NCBI RefSeq assembly: GCF_047663525.1
Contig: NC_092606.1
Span: 6,446,501 to 6,510,500, forward strand
Reading direction: 5' to 3'
Length of the DNA: 64,000 nt
Source of the DNA: Anas platyrhynchos
Lineage: Eukaryota > Chordata > Aves > Anseriformes > Anatidae
Of this stretch, positions 1 to 13,771 are shown piece by piece. The notes below the pieces were generated by a model. It was not told where the DNA came from and ran no database searches. It worked only from the letters and a program-made list of their open reading frames with translations. The position numbers were made by a program, and so were the translations under genes. The first letter of the stretch is position 1, and each line of letters opens with the position of its first letter.

Positions 1-3000
1 CTGGGAAGTGATATCATTTTATCAACCAGGAGAAGTCCAGCAAAACATCCAGTCAAATAGATTCCTAAAGAGAGTCGTAATTTTTTCAGAGCCGTCATTT
101 TTCTCCTTAGAAAGAAGATTATAGATGAAAAAATACGCGAGCATGTTTCTAATTATATGAAAGAGGGAAAGGCTGTATTTTGACCATTCTGAGATTCAAC
201 ATTCCTTGAGAAGTCACTATCTCCTGTCATCGCTGCTTCACCGGTAACAGTCAGAGCTAACTAAAATGTAAGAATTGTGTTTCTGAAAGAGTTATCATTT
301 CTTCCACTGAAATTTTGATTTAAAAAGATATTACACATTTCAAAGCTGGGAACAGTTCTAATAACCTTTCCCCTACTCTATTTTGTTAAATAGATCATTC
401 TTCAAGCCAGTGACTTCTGTCTATGTACAGACTTTAGCACAAGAGAATTCCAATTTCCAATAGCAAATTAATGTTCCAGAAGTAATTAAAAAAAAGTCTT
501 GTTTTTTTAAATCCTGATTTAGGATTGTATGGTGCTAGAGAAGCTTCAACATGATCAAGAACAAACTGCATCTTATTCCTCAAAAGAAGCCCAACAACAG
601 AATTTTTGTCCACCCCAAGGTGAGTGGCTCTCTAATTACAAAAGGCTGCCTATCCTACAGACAGCCCAGTAAGCCAGCTAACCCAGCCTAACCCCCCCCA
701 AACAGCCTGAACTCTGCCCAGGGTGATGGCAGTCCCTTGCTTTCTGTAGCTGTGGAGGGAACTGAAACACAGATCACAAAGATCTGCTGCATGCTTCTCT
801 GGGACACAAGCACAAGGCCCTTGGGGGACACTGCTCTTTCCATGCTGTGCCCACTCCACACCTTCCACTCCCAGAGAGGGTCTTGCATCACTTGAAACCC
901 AACCTCTGCTCCGGGTGAACACGGAGGCCCTGTGCCCAGGGTGGGACAAGAGCCAGCCATCAGGAGGCTGGCATTTCACCAGGCCCTAGTAAGCGGCCGT
1001 TTTCCTCAGGTGGCAGAGGAAGCTAAGGTACACACGAGCAAAACGGATAACCGAGCGAAATACACAGACCACTCTGTGGTAAGGAGAGCTGAAGGGATTA
1101 GTTTGTCTCCTTGTTCCCAGCCGCTGTCAGCTCAGCTTTGGTCTGGGGGTAAAGAGAGGTTGTTCCCATCCCATTAGGTGGTGTTTTGCTCAGCTCGGTG
1201 CTGGTAGGTTCCCTTACGCTCAGCACTCAGAGGCAGCCACATCATCACAAGCCAGAACACCGTGGAGCTCGAAACCAAGGAAAAGGGCAGGGAGATCTAG
1301 GAGAAATGAAGAGGTCTGATGAGGTGCAACATTATCAACTCCTGTTGTGCACACTCCAGACAGAACAGTCTTTGACATACGATCTTTGGGCACCTCACTT
1401 GGTTGACTTGACAAATGACTCTCTCCGATTCTTAGAGGGGAAGAAAAATAATAAAAAAAAACTACCCTTGGGTCATGCTACCCATCCAACTTATAGAAAT
1501 CATTTATCATTTATCTGATAGCTTAAGCATATCTGCATAATAAGTTAAACGCAACCAGAGAAGCTCTCTATATTTCACAAATCCTTAGCAATGCATTTTT
1601 TAATAGAAAACATCAATCCCAAGTAGCCTGAAGGAACAATCCCTCTTTAATCATCCACCACACTAAGGACTAATTTTAGACAAAGGCTTGATGCTCCAAG
1701 TCACCTATACCATGTAATAATGCAGATGATTCCTAAATTCACAGGGAAAGGTTCAGTCGCCTTTTGAAAGCGGGATTGCAGATCCTGCATTAATTACTAC
1801 AGGAAATTACATCTACAGTAATACTCAGCGAGGCTTTACAATAAATGCCGTCTGATCTATTCCTGCTCAGCCTTGAACTCTTTGTGGAATATTTGTAAAT
1901 GTAATGGGTACTTCATTTCCACCACTCCTCCTGAATAATTCATACAGTGGAAGATCCTTGCATGGTTCCGTGAATCAAGAGACTTGGGGTATTTTGTTCT
2001 CTATAGTTAATGGATTAAAACAGTTTTCTTCAGCTATGAAACCAGGTAATTTATCACTACAGAAAGAAGCGTAGTTCATACATCGCTGGCTCAACCTAGA
2101 AACTCATCTGAGTGTACAGATAGCAGAACCTAACAACCAACAATTTTTAAATCATCCTACTTCGTCCGAAAAGCCAGAGAAGTTGCAAAATTCAATGCTG
2201 AAGAACTGCCTTGGATCAGTCAAAACATTTGATTTCCTTTTTTTTCAGGCATTTCATTCAGACTTATCCAGACTCAAGACTTTTTTCCCCCCTCATGAAA
2301 CAGTGCATTTTGAAACATCATTCTGAAAAGAGAAAAAGAAATAAATCAAAACTGTTCCATTCAGGGAATGTCACAACTGCAAGCTCCAGCACTTTCAAGA
2401 TATTCCTCCCCAGCTCCCTTCCAAGCAGGATTGTCAAAATCAGTAAGATTTCCTGAGCAATTTTTGTTTTATCAAAATGACATTTTTCAAGAGAAAACCG
2501 TTGTGACACGAAGAAAACCAAACCCTAAACCCAACAAAACCAAACAGCTCTGATCCAATCGTCTCTGACAAAAGGAGATGTCTTAAAGATGCAAACCCTT
2601 TGTTTGGGGGAGTCCCAGAACGTTGGCATGACACATCCAGGTTGAGCATGTAAGCTCCTCTTAGGTAATATCAAAAGAGAAATGAAAACAGCCTGAAGCC
2701 CAGAGTCCAAAGATACCTTCAAAGATGTTCAGAGCCAAGCAGGGGCTTTCGTGGAACACAGCTCTTACACCTTCTAACTTAGGAAATTCCAGGTTCCAGC
2801 TTTAAATTGCATGGACAATAATTCTGACACCTTGTCAGTGTCCCTCTCTGGAGCTGTGCAATGACCTGCACTGATGCAGGATTTGGTGTTGCAGCTCCTT
2901 CTGTGGGTGTTTGTGTAATTTGTATTTAAATCTCGGGGTCCCTGCCTGCTCTCATGACAGCAGTTTTATACCTCACCAGGCACTAACTCTTAGTTCCCAC

Positions 3001-6000
3001 CAGATCACTTCAATTAGGAGTGAGATGTGCCCAGCCATGAAAACAGCTGCATTGTCTCTTGCAAATTAAGCGAATTCATCAGAAGAAAGTTTAGAGCTGT
3101 CACATGTTGCTGGAGTCTTTCAAAGCTGTGTTTCCAAAGTTTCATTGTGAGGCACCACCTCCATTTTCTCAATATCAGCAACACATCTCAAATTATATGT
3201 TAAAAATGGCTCCTCATGCCACTCTGCCATGTGAAAATGTCTGTGAACTCACCTGGTGAGATCGAGTCATGTTCTTTTTGGCCCAGTCATCATCGGCGGC
3301 TGTAAAAAGATTCCCTGGGGCCAAATGCTGCTTGTGCTGGACACGTCCACAACCCTTCCTCTGTAAAAGGATTGCAGAGCTGTAGCTCAGGGCACAGGCA
3401 AAGTTATTCAGGATACGGACACAGCCCTCAGTTGGAGGAAAGTTCATAGTTCTTTGGATTCACAAGGCAAAGGCTGTTGTGCTCTCCCAGAGCAAAGTTG
3501 ATTCTGCAGGGTAAGAGCAGTAAAAATAGTGGAAACCACCTCTTATTTTTCTTTCCTCCAGCAGAGCAGATATGACTCAGATGCTCACTGTCTGTTTTCA
3601 GAGGAATGAAGTGTCATTTCTATGCAGTCACTCCACTGACCTTCATCTCTCCAATGGTACGACCTGGGCTTAGGTTTTAAAAGCGATGCTGTGCATGCTG
3701 GTGCAGGACGGATGCTTGACCACCAAATCTCAGTTCAAGGAGGGAGCTCAGAAATAACTGGCATATCACTGCAAAAGGCCTGTCAAGGCAAAAGGTGCTG
3801 CAGAGAGCATATTTTCCACGCTGAGCTGGAGAGGTCACCAGTATCACAGGTACCTGTCATCAAGTGAAACAGCCACAGGTTGATTTTACCCTTTTAACCA
3901 AATTCAAAGCACTGATCTTTGCCAAGAAAAAAAAAGTCCTTTTTTTGTCCCACGCATGCGGAGTTCAGGGGCAAAGTGGGGCCTGCTGTAGTATCAAACC
4001 TCATTCCTTCATATCACAGACACCACATTTTTCTTGCTAAGCCCTGAGACAATCCTTCCCCAAACTGATGCAGCAGGTCCTTAATTCACAGCCTGAGCAG
4101 CGTGTCTGTGAGCAGCCATCTTCCCATCAGAAGAGAACATCCTTGCAAATCCCAAAGCCTGTGCAAAAAACACCCATTTTTGTCAGTGCTAAACAGCGTA
4201 ACACCTTCCCAGCAGAAACAAGACCCTTACTGAGACAGACAGCCCTGAAAAATGGAGTGCTCTGCTACAATTTTAATTAAAAAGGTGTTCGGGAAAATGA
4301 TAAGTGCATCATGGAGCTCAGTACTACCTGCGGTAGACATGGAGCTTTGCAAGCTTTAAAAAGCAATTAAGACAAGACAAAAATCACCATCAGCCTAGAG
4401 GCCAACACGTCGGAAGGAAAAGAAAAAAAAAGAAAAAGAAAAACAACTCAAGACATTTTCAGCCTGCAGGCATGAAAAACAGGAGAGAAATGCCACCCTT
4501 CCACCCAGCAGTCAGAGCAGCTGCCGGAGCATCCTCCTCTTTGAAGCTCAGGCTTAGCCTGCATCCTCCAAGGCAGAGCTGCTTAATGCACAGGAACATG
4601 CACAGGGACCGGCTTTTTAGGATCAAGCTCAGTCATGCTCTGCTCTCCGTGGACAGCTCAGTCCATTGTGTGCTGGGAATGTGATTTATTTACACAGCCT
4701 TGAAATTCCGGGGCCTGAAGTGAATGAATGCAGAAACAGGTTGCTTGAAAAAAGCCAGCAAACAGCAGGGCCTCCTTCCTCTGCCAGCCTCATCAGATGT
4801 CTCCAACTCGCCGATTCATTTACCAGGAAGGGATGTACATGAAGAAGGACATGCCAGCCCTCTCTCGGAGGCACCAAAGATGACTTCTGTGTGGCTCCAC
4901 TCCAGAAACAGGAGTCCGACTTCCCAGGCCATTCTGCTTCAGTCAGCAGGGACACAAGGTACATGGGGTGCCCTGCGCTGGTTGCCCCCTTTGCCCGAGA
5001 ACTGTTTAACAGGTAGAGGGAAGATACTATTTTCCTTTTGTTTCACTCCTTTTCTGCTTTCCCCTCACACAATTTCACCTTTGCTGCTCTTTTCCCTCCA
5101 GGTGGGAACTTCAAATTAGGCAGCAAAATCATCAGACCAATCTGGAAATAGAGGTTTCCCAAGAGGTCTGCCCCACTTCCCCACCACCCGCCCACCTGAG
5201 CAACCCTGTTCACAGTCTGGGTGTTCACTTCAAACAAGAGGTCAGGAGGTTATTGCAGTCCAGGCCCCAGACTAAGCACACCTCTGCCCACAATAAAGGA
5301 AGAGAAGATCCTTCAGCTGGTACAGTCTATCCCACTCCAAGCTTTTGCACCAAAGCTACTACCATTGCTGGAGCTGCCCTCCCAAGCTGTAGGGACAGCA
5401 ACCTCTTTTGGACAGAGACCAGAGTACAGCATGAGATCCCAGGCCGCTGGACAAAAAGGCAGAACCACGGGCACAATCAGATCAGACTCACTTAGCAAAC
5501 CAATGGCAAAAGGAACTGCAAAGCCCAACATCCTGTGTTCGTTTCAGCAATGTTTTCACAACAGCCTCTCTGCTTGGCTGGAAAGACCTAAGAACAGTGG
5601 TGGTTAAGGTTATCATCACATTCTGAGGAGCAAAACGTGCCATGCTTGGCTGTGGCAACTTAACCCAGGCATTGCAGAGGTGGCAGGCAGAAGAGAAGGA
5701 CAGTGTTCCCCCTCTCTCAAGGAAAGACACAAGCTCGAGGTGGAACCAGAGGACTAATCTGCCACACCAATATGCCAGAGTCATTACTTGACTCTTGTTT
5801 GTACCTCCGTGCCTTTGTTTTGGACCATCACTTAAACCTTTGGCTTAATATTTGGTTGTTCAGAATACACTTGAATATTGCAAAATACTCTCCACTTATA
5901 ATGAAGTGAATTTTGGCTTTCGGCTTTCAATCTCACCACTATTAAAGACCCTGAGCAGCCTAAAGCAGACTAAGATGACCCCTCCACATGTTCCGCACAA

Positions 6001-9000
6001 TGAGGTTGCAGCTGAAAAAAACAGCTAACAGCCAGAGGCAAGAATCTGAAACATTTTTTACCTGTGGGTAGTTCTGGCCGTACATCCACATCTGCTTTCC
6101 CCATGAACAAGAAATTGAAAGTCTCTGAATAGAAATGCCAAGAATTCACTTTAGAAGCCTGCAGTTCCTGGTTTCTGATAATTATCCAAAAAGCAGAGAC
6201 GTAAATAAAAATACAGTAAATGTGGTTTTTCCTTACTGCAATATAAGTAAAAATTATAAGCATCTCACTAAAATCAAAATAAAAGCATTTGTTTTGACAC
6301 ATTCCAGTTTTAAATGATGCTGGAAGAGACATGTTTCCATGCAATGTTTTGATTTTGATAAAATTGGTTTTTTAAACATAAAAGTTTTCCTACATATTTT
6401 CCACCAGCTCCCAGAGGGATCAGTCAAAGCCTCCGAAGCTCAGAGTCATTAGCAAGCTGTCACATAGCTGAGACCCTAAAATGCATTTGACACATCAGAT
6501 CACAGTTCTATCAGCCCTGGCAAGCGTGCCAGTGCTGGATTGTCGCGTCTAACTCTTGGATCAGAGTCCATTAAGATTCACTCTCTTTCCTGACAGAGAA
6601 AGAGCAAGGAAATTAGTCTAGTTCATCCCACCCAGCCAAAAACACGGGCTCCTCTGCCCTGCAAGAGAACTTTATGGATAATCCCAAGGCATTCCCATTG
6701 CACAAAAAGCACAGTCAGGCCCAGATATTCAAGCCTTTAAGGCGAGGGAGAGCAGCAGTACACAAGACCTCAAAAAAAAAAAAAAAAAGAGAGAAAGAGA
6801 GCAAATTGTTACCTTTATAAGCATGATGCTTCTAAAGACACAGACTCTTGGGGATCTAGAGGGCACACTGCACCGAAAGGGCATCTACCTGATAACGTCA
6901 TATCCCAACGATCCCATGGAAAAGCCACAGAGTGCAAAACATACTGGTCCTGGCAGAGCAAAGGGAGTTGACCCATCTGGAAGCTGACCTCAGGTTTCCT
7001 ACAGAGCCAAGTTACTTTCACATTGGCTACTTAGATCACAAACCTCTCCGGCTGCTCTCTCTGAGTACCAAGACAATGACTTTCTGGGGAGAAGATTGTT
7101 CCTGCTCCAGTAAGCAAATGCAAGGCCTTAACAACATGACCCCGCACTGAGCTTTCTTGCTGTAACTGAAATAAACAAACAGCACTGAGGCAAGGCTAAG
7201 TCCAGGTGGTCATCCAGAGCTGTTGGTGTAGGCAGATGTCCCCATTTATACACAGGCAGTTTTAGGGTCTGGCCTGTTTGCCTTTTTCAGACAGATAATC
7301 CCATCAGTGCTTTGTGTGGATTTCTTGCTGCTCTCATAGCCACAATATGGAGCTTTTCTGTACGCTGTGGAAAATTTGCTTATATCCACCCCAGAACAAC
7401 ATGTGCCTTTTCCTGGCTTTTCCTTCCCTGATGGGCTTTGGGACCCTTTCAAATGACAGTGCTCTCACAGAGCTCCCAGTGATGTCCGAAAGTGAGAGCC
7501 TTACAACAGTGAAATGGCAGGGCTTCCATGCCATATGGCAGTGTTCAGGAGCACTGGGAGTCCAGCAGGACTGAAAATGCAATCTCTTATTATTACCACC
7601 ATGATTGCCCCCCCAAAAAAGAGGTCACATTCTCCTCAGGCAGGAAGCATCACAAGGAGCACCTCAGAAATTAGAGCTCAGAGTTCCAGCTCCTCACATT
7701 GATCTTGCACTCAATGATCTGCAGAAACTTTGGCTTTTCAGCATGTAGACTTCTGCGTTCTCTCTGGGAACACCCAGCCTTCTTCTGTCCCAGCTTCAGC
7801 TGAGACTGGGGCTTTATTAACACATGTCTCAGATCTGACTAAAGCTCTCTTTTTCCATGCAGTGTCATTTACTTTTCTCTTGCTCCCCATGGAAACTTGC
7901 TCCCTATGAAGAAAAAATGGAGTAGAACACAAATGAGGAATTGACATTCACTAGCTTACCTAGCAATGGAAGAACTTACAGTTGCATCACCCAGATCCTC
8001 TGGATCATCATTAGATAGCAGGGTATTTCAGTCAAGTTTGCAGCATGCTTTATATCCACCAGGAGAGACTTTCTAATCAACGAACACAGTTTAAAGTATT
8101 TTGGATGGGGAAGCACGTACGTAGGAACGTGAGCCTGAGCACAGATGTATAAAATTGTAGGTGATCAAAGGTAGTGCATCCAAGGCAGGATTAAAAGACG
8201 TTTAATACAGCTTTTCCGAATAAGCCTGAGAGATGAAAGAACTGCCACAAGGCCTTGCTGGAGGCTTAGAAATTGCTCTGTGAAATCAGCTGCAATTGGT
8301 AATTAAATGGAAACCTTGGGGGTGTTCTGAAGACTCTTTTCATAGCCTGGCATAAGGGAACTCATCTTTAAATTACGCAGACTTTTACCTTCCATGGAGA
8401 GGTGAAGGTAAAACACTGTCCTGCTGTTCCTACATGTCTTGCTTCAGAGCAGCTGGCTTCACTCACAAGTAGAGGCGGCTCCTCTGACTTCTTTCCAAGA
8501 GGATTGGGGTGCACGATCCAACAGTCCAAGCCCTTCAGAAGACCCTTGTCTTACCAGTGCCCGTTCTCAACCTACCTAGCTGGAAAATGGGTAATTGCCA
8601 TTCACTCTGAGTCTGCAGGTGCAGGCAGGTGCCCCAGCAGCTGTGACCCTGCGGGGTGCAACACCAGCCACAGAACAACGGCGTTGCTCTGGAGGCCTCC
8701 CAGCAGGCCCCTGAGAACTTCCTCCTTCTTGGAAGTGCACACAACTCCAATTCAATTTGTTCTGCTACAGGGAGAGCCCAAGGCAGGCAGGAGACCTCCC
8801 CCTTGGTTGACTGAGATGCAGGGAAGAAAAGGGAAGTCCTGGTCCTGATAAGAGACAGGGGAAAGACTGTTTTATTTGAGTATGATAGATGAGAAGTTCT
8901 GAGCGTGCACAGGAAGTCCAGGGAGGAAGAACAGATCAAAGCAGAAAGCACAGCCTTGTGGCTAGAGTACCCAACCAGACCTCCGGAGGCTTTGGCCCAA

Positions 9001-12000
9001 CTCTCAGCAATGCTAATAGCTTTCCTCAGCACAGCCCTCAACATGGCCCATTTCCCTTCTCTTTTCAATAAAAGGTGCCGCTCTTTTTCTCTCTGCTTAC
9101 AAGATCGGATTATTTGCTGTGTGCTTGCAAAGCTCCTAGGCTAATAAGGGCCATACACAAAGCAAACCTACTACTTTGCATTGCAGCTCTACATGTTTAA
9201 AATGCCTGATTGATGCAAAGTGCTTTGTTTCTCATTGCAGCCTTTCATTTCTAGATGCCAAGACACTCTTACTCTGTGGCAAAGTGCTCCTTTAGAGAAA
9301 GCTGAATCTGCCAAAAGGTAGCACTGGATACCTCATTTCCAGCAGAACAACAAGTATTCAGCAGGTGCAGCCTACACCTGGACAGCTCATCAGCTGCTGA
9401 AAAACAAACTAAGACCAAAAAAAATTGAAAAAATTTAAAAGGTGGTTCAATTAAAAAAAAAGAAAAGTGCTAAATCTCCACTGAATACAAGACAGGTAGC
9501 CAGAAATAGCTGCCCACTGGGAGAGATCAGCAGCTGATATAAATAGGAGTGACTTATGGTGCAACAGGGATTCAGTCTGGGGAACAAATTTCTATCAGTT
9601 ACTCAGACAGCCTCCTACAGCCAATGCCTCTGAGCAGCACAGGTCTAAATACCCCTAGGGATCTGGAAATCCCAAGGTTGGGATAATACCACTGCTGTGT
9701 GTGGCTTTGGTTTGTGGCCCTGGACAGAAGGATTTATGCAGAACATAAGGATACTTTCTCAGACAGATGTCAGAAAAAATCTCTATGCATCAACCATGCT
9801 CGGCTGTGTTCTCTCCCAGAAGCTCCTCCTTGAGGGCCTCACACTCACACACACGTTCTTTAAGGTGAATATGACCACAGGTGCATGCAGGGTTTGGGAA
9901 ACAGGTAAGTTTCCTTTAATTTGCCCATCTTAGCTGTTAGCACAATTGTGCACAACCACTACAAGACTTTTGCCAGCTGTATTTGGCCCTGTAACCTGGT
10001 GGAGACTGAAGTTCTCCAGCACACGTCACGCAGCCCCCAGTGTTCAGTGCTCAGCATTCCCAGAGAAAGGAGGTGGCCATCACACACACACAGTGATCCT
10101 TGCTGCTGCCTGCCTGCTGTCAGCCCGCAGGCAAAGCCAAACTGACCAGAGAGGAAGGAGAGAAGGGAGAGATGGAGTTAGTGACCATGGGCAGACATCC
10201 ACTGACAGCTAGAAGCATCCCTGGGATGGCAGGTGAAATGTTGAGTATCTGGTACTTGTAAATCCTTTGACTTCCTTTTGTTTTTAGAGTCCTGATAGCT
10301 AGCCCTGAAGGAGACGCCAGCTCTTGCATCCAGCACATCCAGGCACTGAAACCACTTCCTGCCCTGTGCTGATGAAGCCAATCCCAGAGGCAGAGCAAGT
10401 CTGAGAAATAAAGAAGCATGAGCCAGCATGGGCAGGCCAGCAGCTGGGATATTGCAGGGATATGGCAGTCTCTCCAACACAGGGATGCTTTTCTTTCAAC
10501 TGCTTTAATATTTTTGCCCCATCCATATAATTCTCTAATAATCACCCTATTAACAATGTTCCATTTGCCACACAACTCAGGATATTAATCCTATTAGTTG
10601 GTGCTAATCCTCTGCAAAACAAAATAGAAATATTCACTCCGTCATTTTCTCAGGGTAAAAAAAAAAGGAAAGAGGTGGGGAAAAGAAAAGACAAAGATGC
10701 TTTCAGAGGTTTGCCGTTTTGTACATTAATTGAATGGAACTGGGTCTCCTGCGGTCTCTATATAGGATTCCATTATCAAGGAATGGGGTGTCACATACTG
10801 CCTGTTGATAAGAGAGACTCTGTCAGATTAAGCATTAACTATCATATTTGGAAACCATGTGTTTTTCTACCTTTTGGGGCATCAAAACACAATATTCCAT
10901 TTCCCTTTTCTTCCCCCAACACCTTCTTCCTTTACAACACACTAATTAAAGAGAGTCGGGGGACGGGGGGAACTGGTCTGTGCTGCAGAGCCCAAGAGAA
11001 ACTTTGCTGAGTAGGGAGAAAGAAATGAAGTGAGCATCCCAGAGAACTGAGGTCTTTCCTATCGGCTTTCCTTTTTTCTCTCACCCCCTCTTTTACTGTA
11101 TTTTTCTTACTTCTGTGAAGAATTGCTAGCAGTTTCCATTCTCCCCTGCTCCACAAGGTGAGACTGGCACCTACTGGAACCTGACTGGAAAGGCTGAGAC
11201 TGAGAAGGAAAAAAAACTGTTCTCAGCCTAATTTCATCTCCAGCTTCACATTGGCTTATTTTTCCCCCTTCATTAGACAAACAAACAGCTCAGCAGACAC
11301 AGCAACACTGATTTGAGACAGTGACACACTGTAGTAACAAACTGACAAAGCTCCCTTTTTTTTTTAAAGATGCTCAGTTTTTAAGCTGTTTTGTGGTAAC
11401 TGGGGGTAACCAACATTCGTCACTTCATTTCTGTCAGCCCCTAAGGAGTGAACCACAATCACAGGTCCTGCTAAAGCTCTCAAGGTTATTCTGGGTCTTT
11501 GAGGCTATTCACTCTTCTCAGATGTCTGAGTACCTAATGGAAACAAGAGCAAACATCCCTCCAGGTACAACATCTATCTTCATTAGTTTCATCTCTCCTA
11601 TACACACTAGGCTGAAGCACCAAGACTTGTGAACACATGTGATGTGTTCGTATGCTGCTCCGTTCTCTAGGATCTAGATTTAGACCCCAAAACTCTGCTC
11701 CTCCATGCTCTTCCCCTGGCCTCATTCTTTGATGTCTGTTTCTGAAACCCACTGGCTGACTTCAGTCAAGCAGCAGCTTGGCTTCATTCTGCCTCTCTCC
11801 CTGCTCACACCTCCCCTCCCAGCCCCTCTCCCAGATGTGCCAGCAGCCCTGGGCCTGCTCGGGGCCAGCTCCCAGACTTCCAGCAAAGCCCAGGCACCCG
11901 CTGCTGGACTCTGAGCTTGTGGGAGCCCTGGGAACACACCCCAAAGCCATCACCATCTGATCTCCTAAGAGATCAGCTCTTTCACAGAGATTCCCTGACA

Positions 12001-12200
12001 GTTTTGCTCCGTACCACGCTGTGTATTTTACCATTAAGTTGAATACACAAAGCAACAAGCCTCCCAGCTCAGAGGTCATCACACCAAAAGCCACAGCAGA
12101 TTAAGTGTAGGCAGATAAAACAGGGGAGAGAAAGGGCTACATGTCACAGCATGATGTGGAAATATCAAGGGAGGATCAGAGAAGGAAAGGCAGAGAACAA
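1..12200. other. Non-coding stretch, no recognised gene
   Basis: I find no recognisable coding exon, tRNA, rRNA or mobile element here. Open frames are short and have no protein-like composition that I recognise. The tract is unique-looking DNA with short A-rich runs (around 4,421-4,443 and 6,772-6,788) and CA-rich patches near 9,841-9,855 and 10,081-10,092. Two splice-bounded open segments (523-619 plus, 3,253-3,299 minus) are discussed as findings and are not called as genes. It could be intergenic or a long intron of a neighbouring gene. By remembered human gene order, TMEM132E lies on this side of LIG3, but nothing in the sequence proves it here. Confidence 0.6.
6772..6799. repeat. Poly(A) run followed by GA-rich tract
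   Basis: A run of 17 A is followed directly by a GAGAGAAAGAGAG tract. It is a simple-sequence repeat likely to vary in length. No retroposed body is evident upstream. Confidence 0.85.
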
Positions 12201-12984
12201 AGCAAATCCAGCAGATTTTTAGCTGAACAAAGTGCAGCTGGAGGCTGGGAACATCTCATGGAGTGGAGCTGCCTCGATTATAGGGCTGCACCTCTTTATT
12301 AAGGGGAAGTCTTCTCTCTATTTACACTCTGCCTGCCCCCGAGGCTGCTAACCTGAATGCATATGACTCATCGTTATGGCTAAAGCTGTCCCAACACGGG
12401 GCACCAGACACCTCCTGATTAGCAAGTCTAATGCTCCCTCTCCCAAGCACTCCTTTAAGGAGCTCTGGCTCAGCAGACTCCCCCTCAGCCTGAGGAGCTT
12501 GTCAGAGACCTGGCAGCACCAACAGACCTGCTGGACGAGCTGACTCCCTTCCCCTGGCCGGGTTTCTTTCTAGCAGCTCTCTGTGCCTCTGCTTCGAAAA
12601 ATACGGAGTTCAGCATGTCGCAACTGCAACGGCTGCACAAACAAACAGAGGTTTGTTTGCACAACAGCTCTCCAGAGCAGCCTCGGCAGCTCTGCATGTG
12701 CAAGGTGGGGTGAGAAATTCTTCTCCACCTCCCAGACTGAGCCGCTCTCAGCCAGGAAGGAAGCAGAGAGCTCAGCAGGCTGCCTTCGCTGCGCGTGTCT
12801 GGGGGTGGCAGAAGGCAGCCGAGACTCAGCCTTCCAACAGAGCTTCAAGATGTCCTGCTGCCTTAAGGAGCACACTGATAATGACCAGGAATTGCATGTA
12901 CTCAACAGAAAAGGGGGCTCCATTACACTGATGAAAGCCTGAAAGGGCTGTTAGAGCATCTGCGAAACTGCCCTGGATTTGCAC

Positions 12985-13010
12985 TGGGGTAAAATGGGGT
13001 AAAATGGTGT
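12985..13010. repeat. Short tandem repeat, about 10-bp unit
   Basis: The unit TGGGGTAAAA occurs twice in tandem, followed by a partial third copy with one change. This is a small local duplication with no evident function. Confidence 0.8.
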
Positions 13011-13749
13011 AGATTCACCACTCAGCTGGACTGAGTGATAGCACCTATGCACATTGATGGCAACTGGGACAAGGAGAGGAATTGGGTCCAGGGGGGTACG
13101 TAAGGGTTCAGGGACCAGCCAGCTCATTGCCTGGCAGCAATTCATAGCCTGGTTCTGAAATCAATAGAGGCTGAGTGCACTCAGCAGACAGACTAAGCCA
13201 GGTCTGTAATTTACTGTAATTCTGAGCTGCTAGATTACTTTCTTCAGGTTTTCCAGGAGGAACAGTTAGTCACAGTGGCAACTTACCCCCCTTTGTAGGC
13301 TCCACCTCCCATTTCCCCCTTCCTAATTGTCACCCCAACTTCCTTTCAAGTACTGGGGAGCAAAGAGGTTCCAGCCTCACGTTATGGCCTGAGCTGTCTT
13401 TCTGGGGGAGAAGAGAAGGCTTTGCCAGTTTGAAGGATGTCATTCCTGACCTCTCCAGGAGCTACACAGATACCTGAAAAGGAGCCAGCTCTACTGATGC
13501 TTCCAGGAACAACTACATCACAACCACCACTAGTCTTCTTGCGAGATCCCTGCAGGTTCAGTCAAGGAGGACTGAGTGCTCTAGTAGAGCATTTAGTGTC
13601 TTGGAGCATTGCTTCACATCTGTTTGACAGTGCACGCATAGGAGACCCAGCTATAGTCAGCAAATAAATAAGAGCTGCTCTGCAGAAGCCTAAGACAGAC
13701 TTGATGGGACACTGGGATCCCCCCTTGTGATTGACATTCGGGATTTATT

Positions 13750-13771
13750 GCTTCTGTTAGGCTTCTGTTAG
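13750..13771. repeat. Perfect 11-bp tandem duplication
   Basis: GCTTCTGTTAG is present twice head to tail with no mismatch. It is probably a replication-slippage duplication. Confidence 0.85.

Noticed and set aside
8535..9068. 177-codon minus-strand open frame, the longest outside the LIG3 promoter region
   Set aside because: There are no recognisable motifs, the composition is irregular, and overlapping plus-strand frames are equally open. It is consistent with chance.
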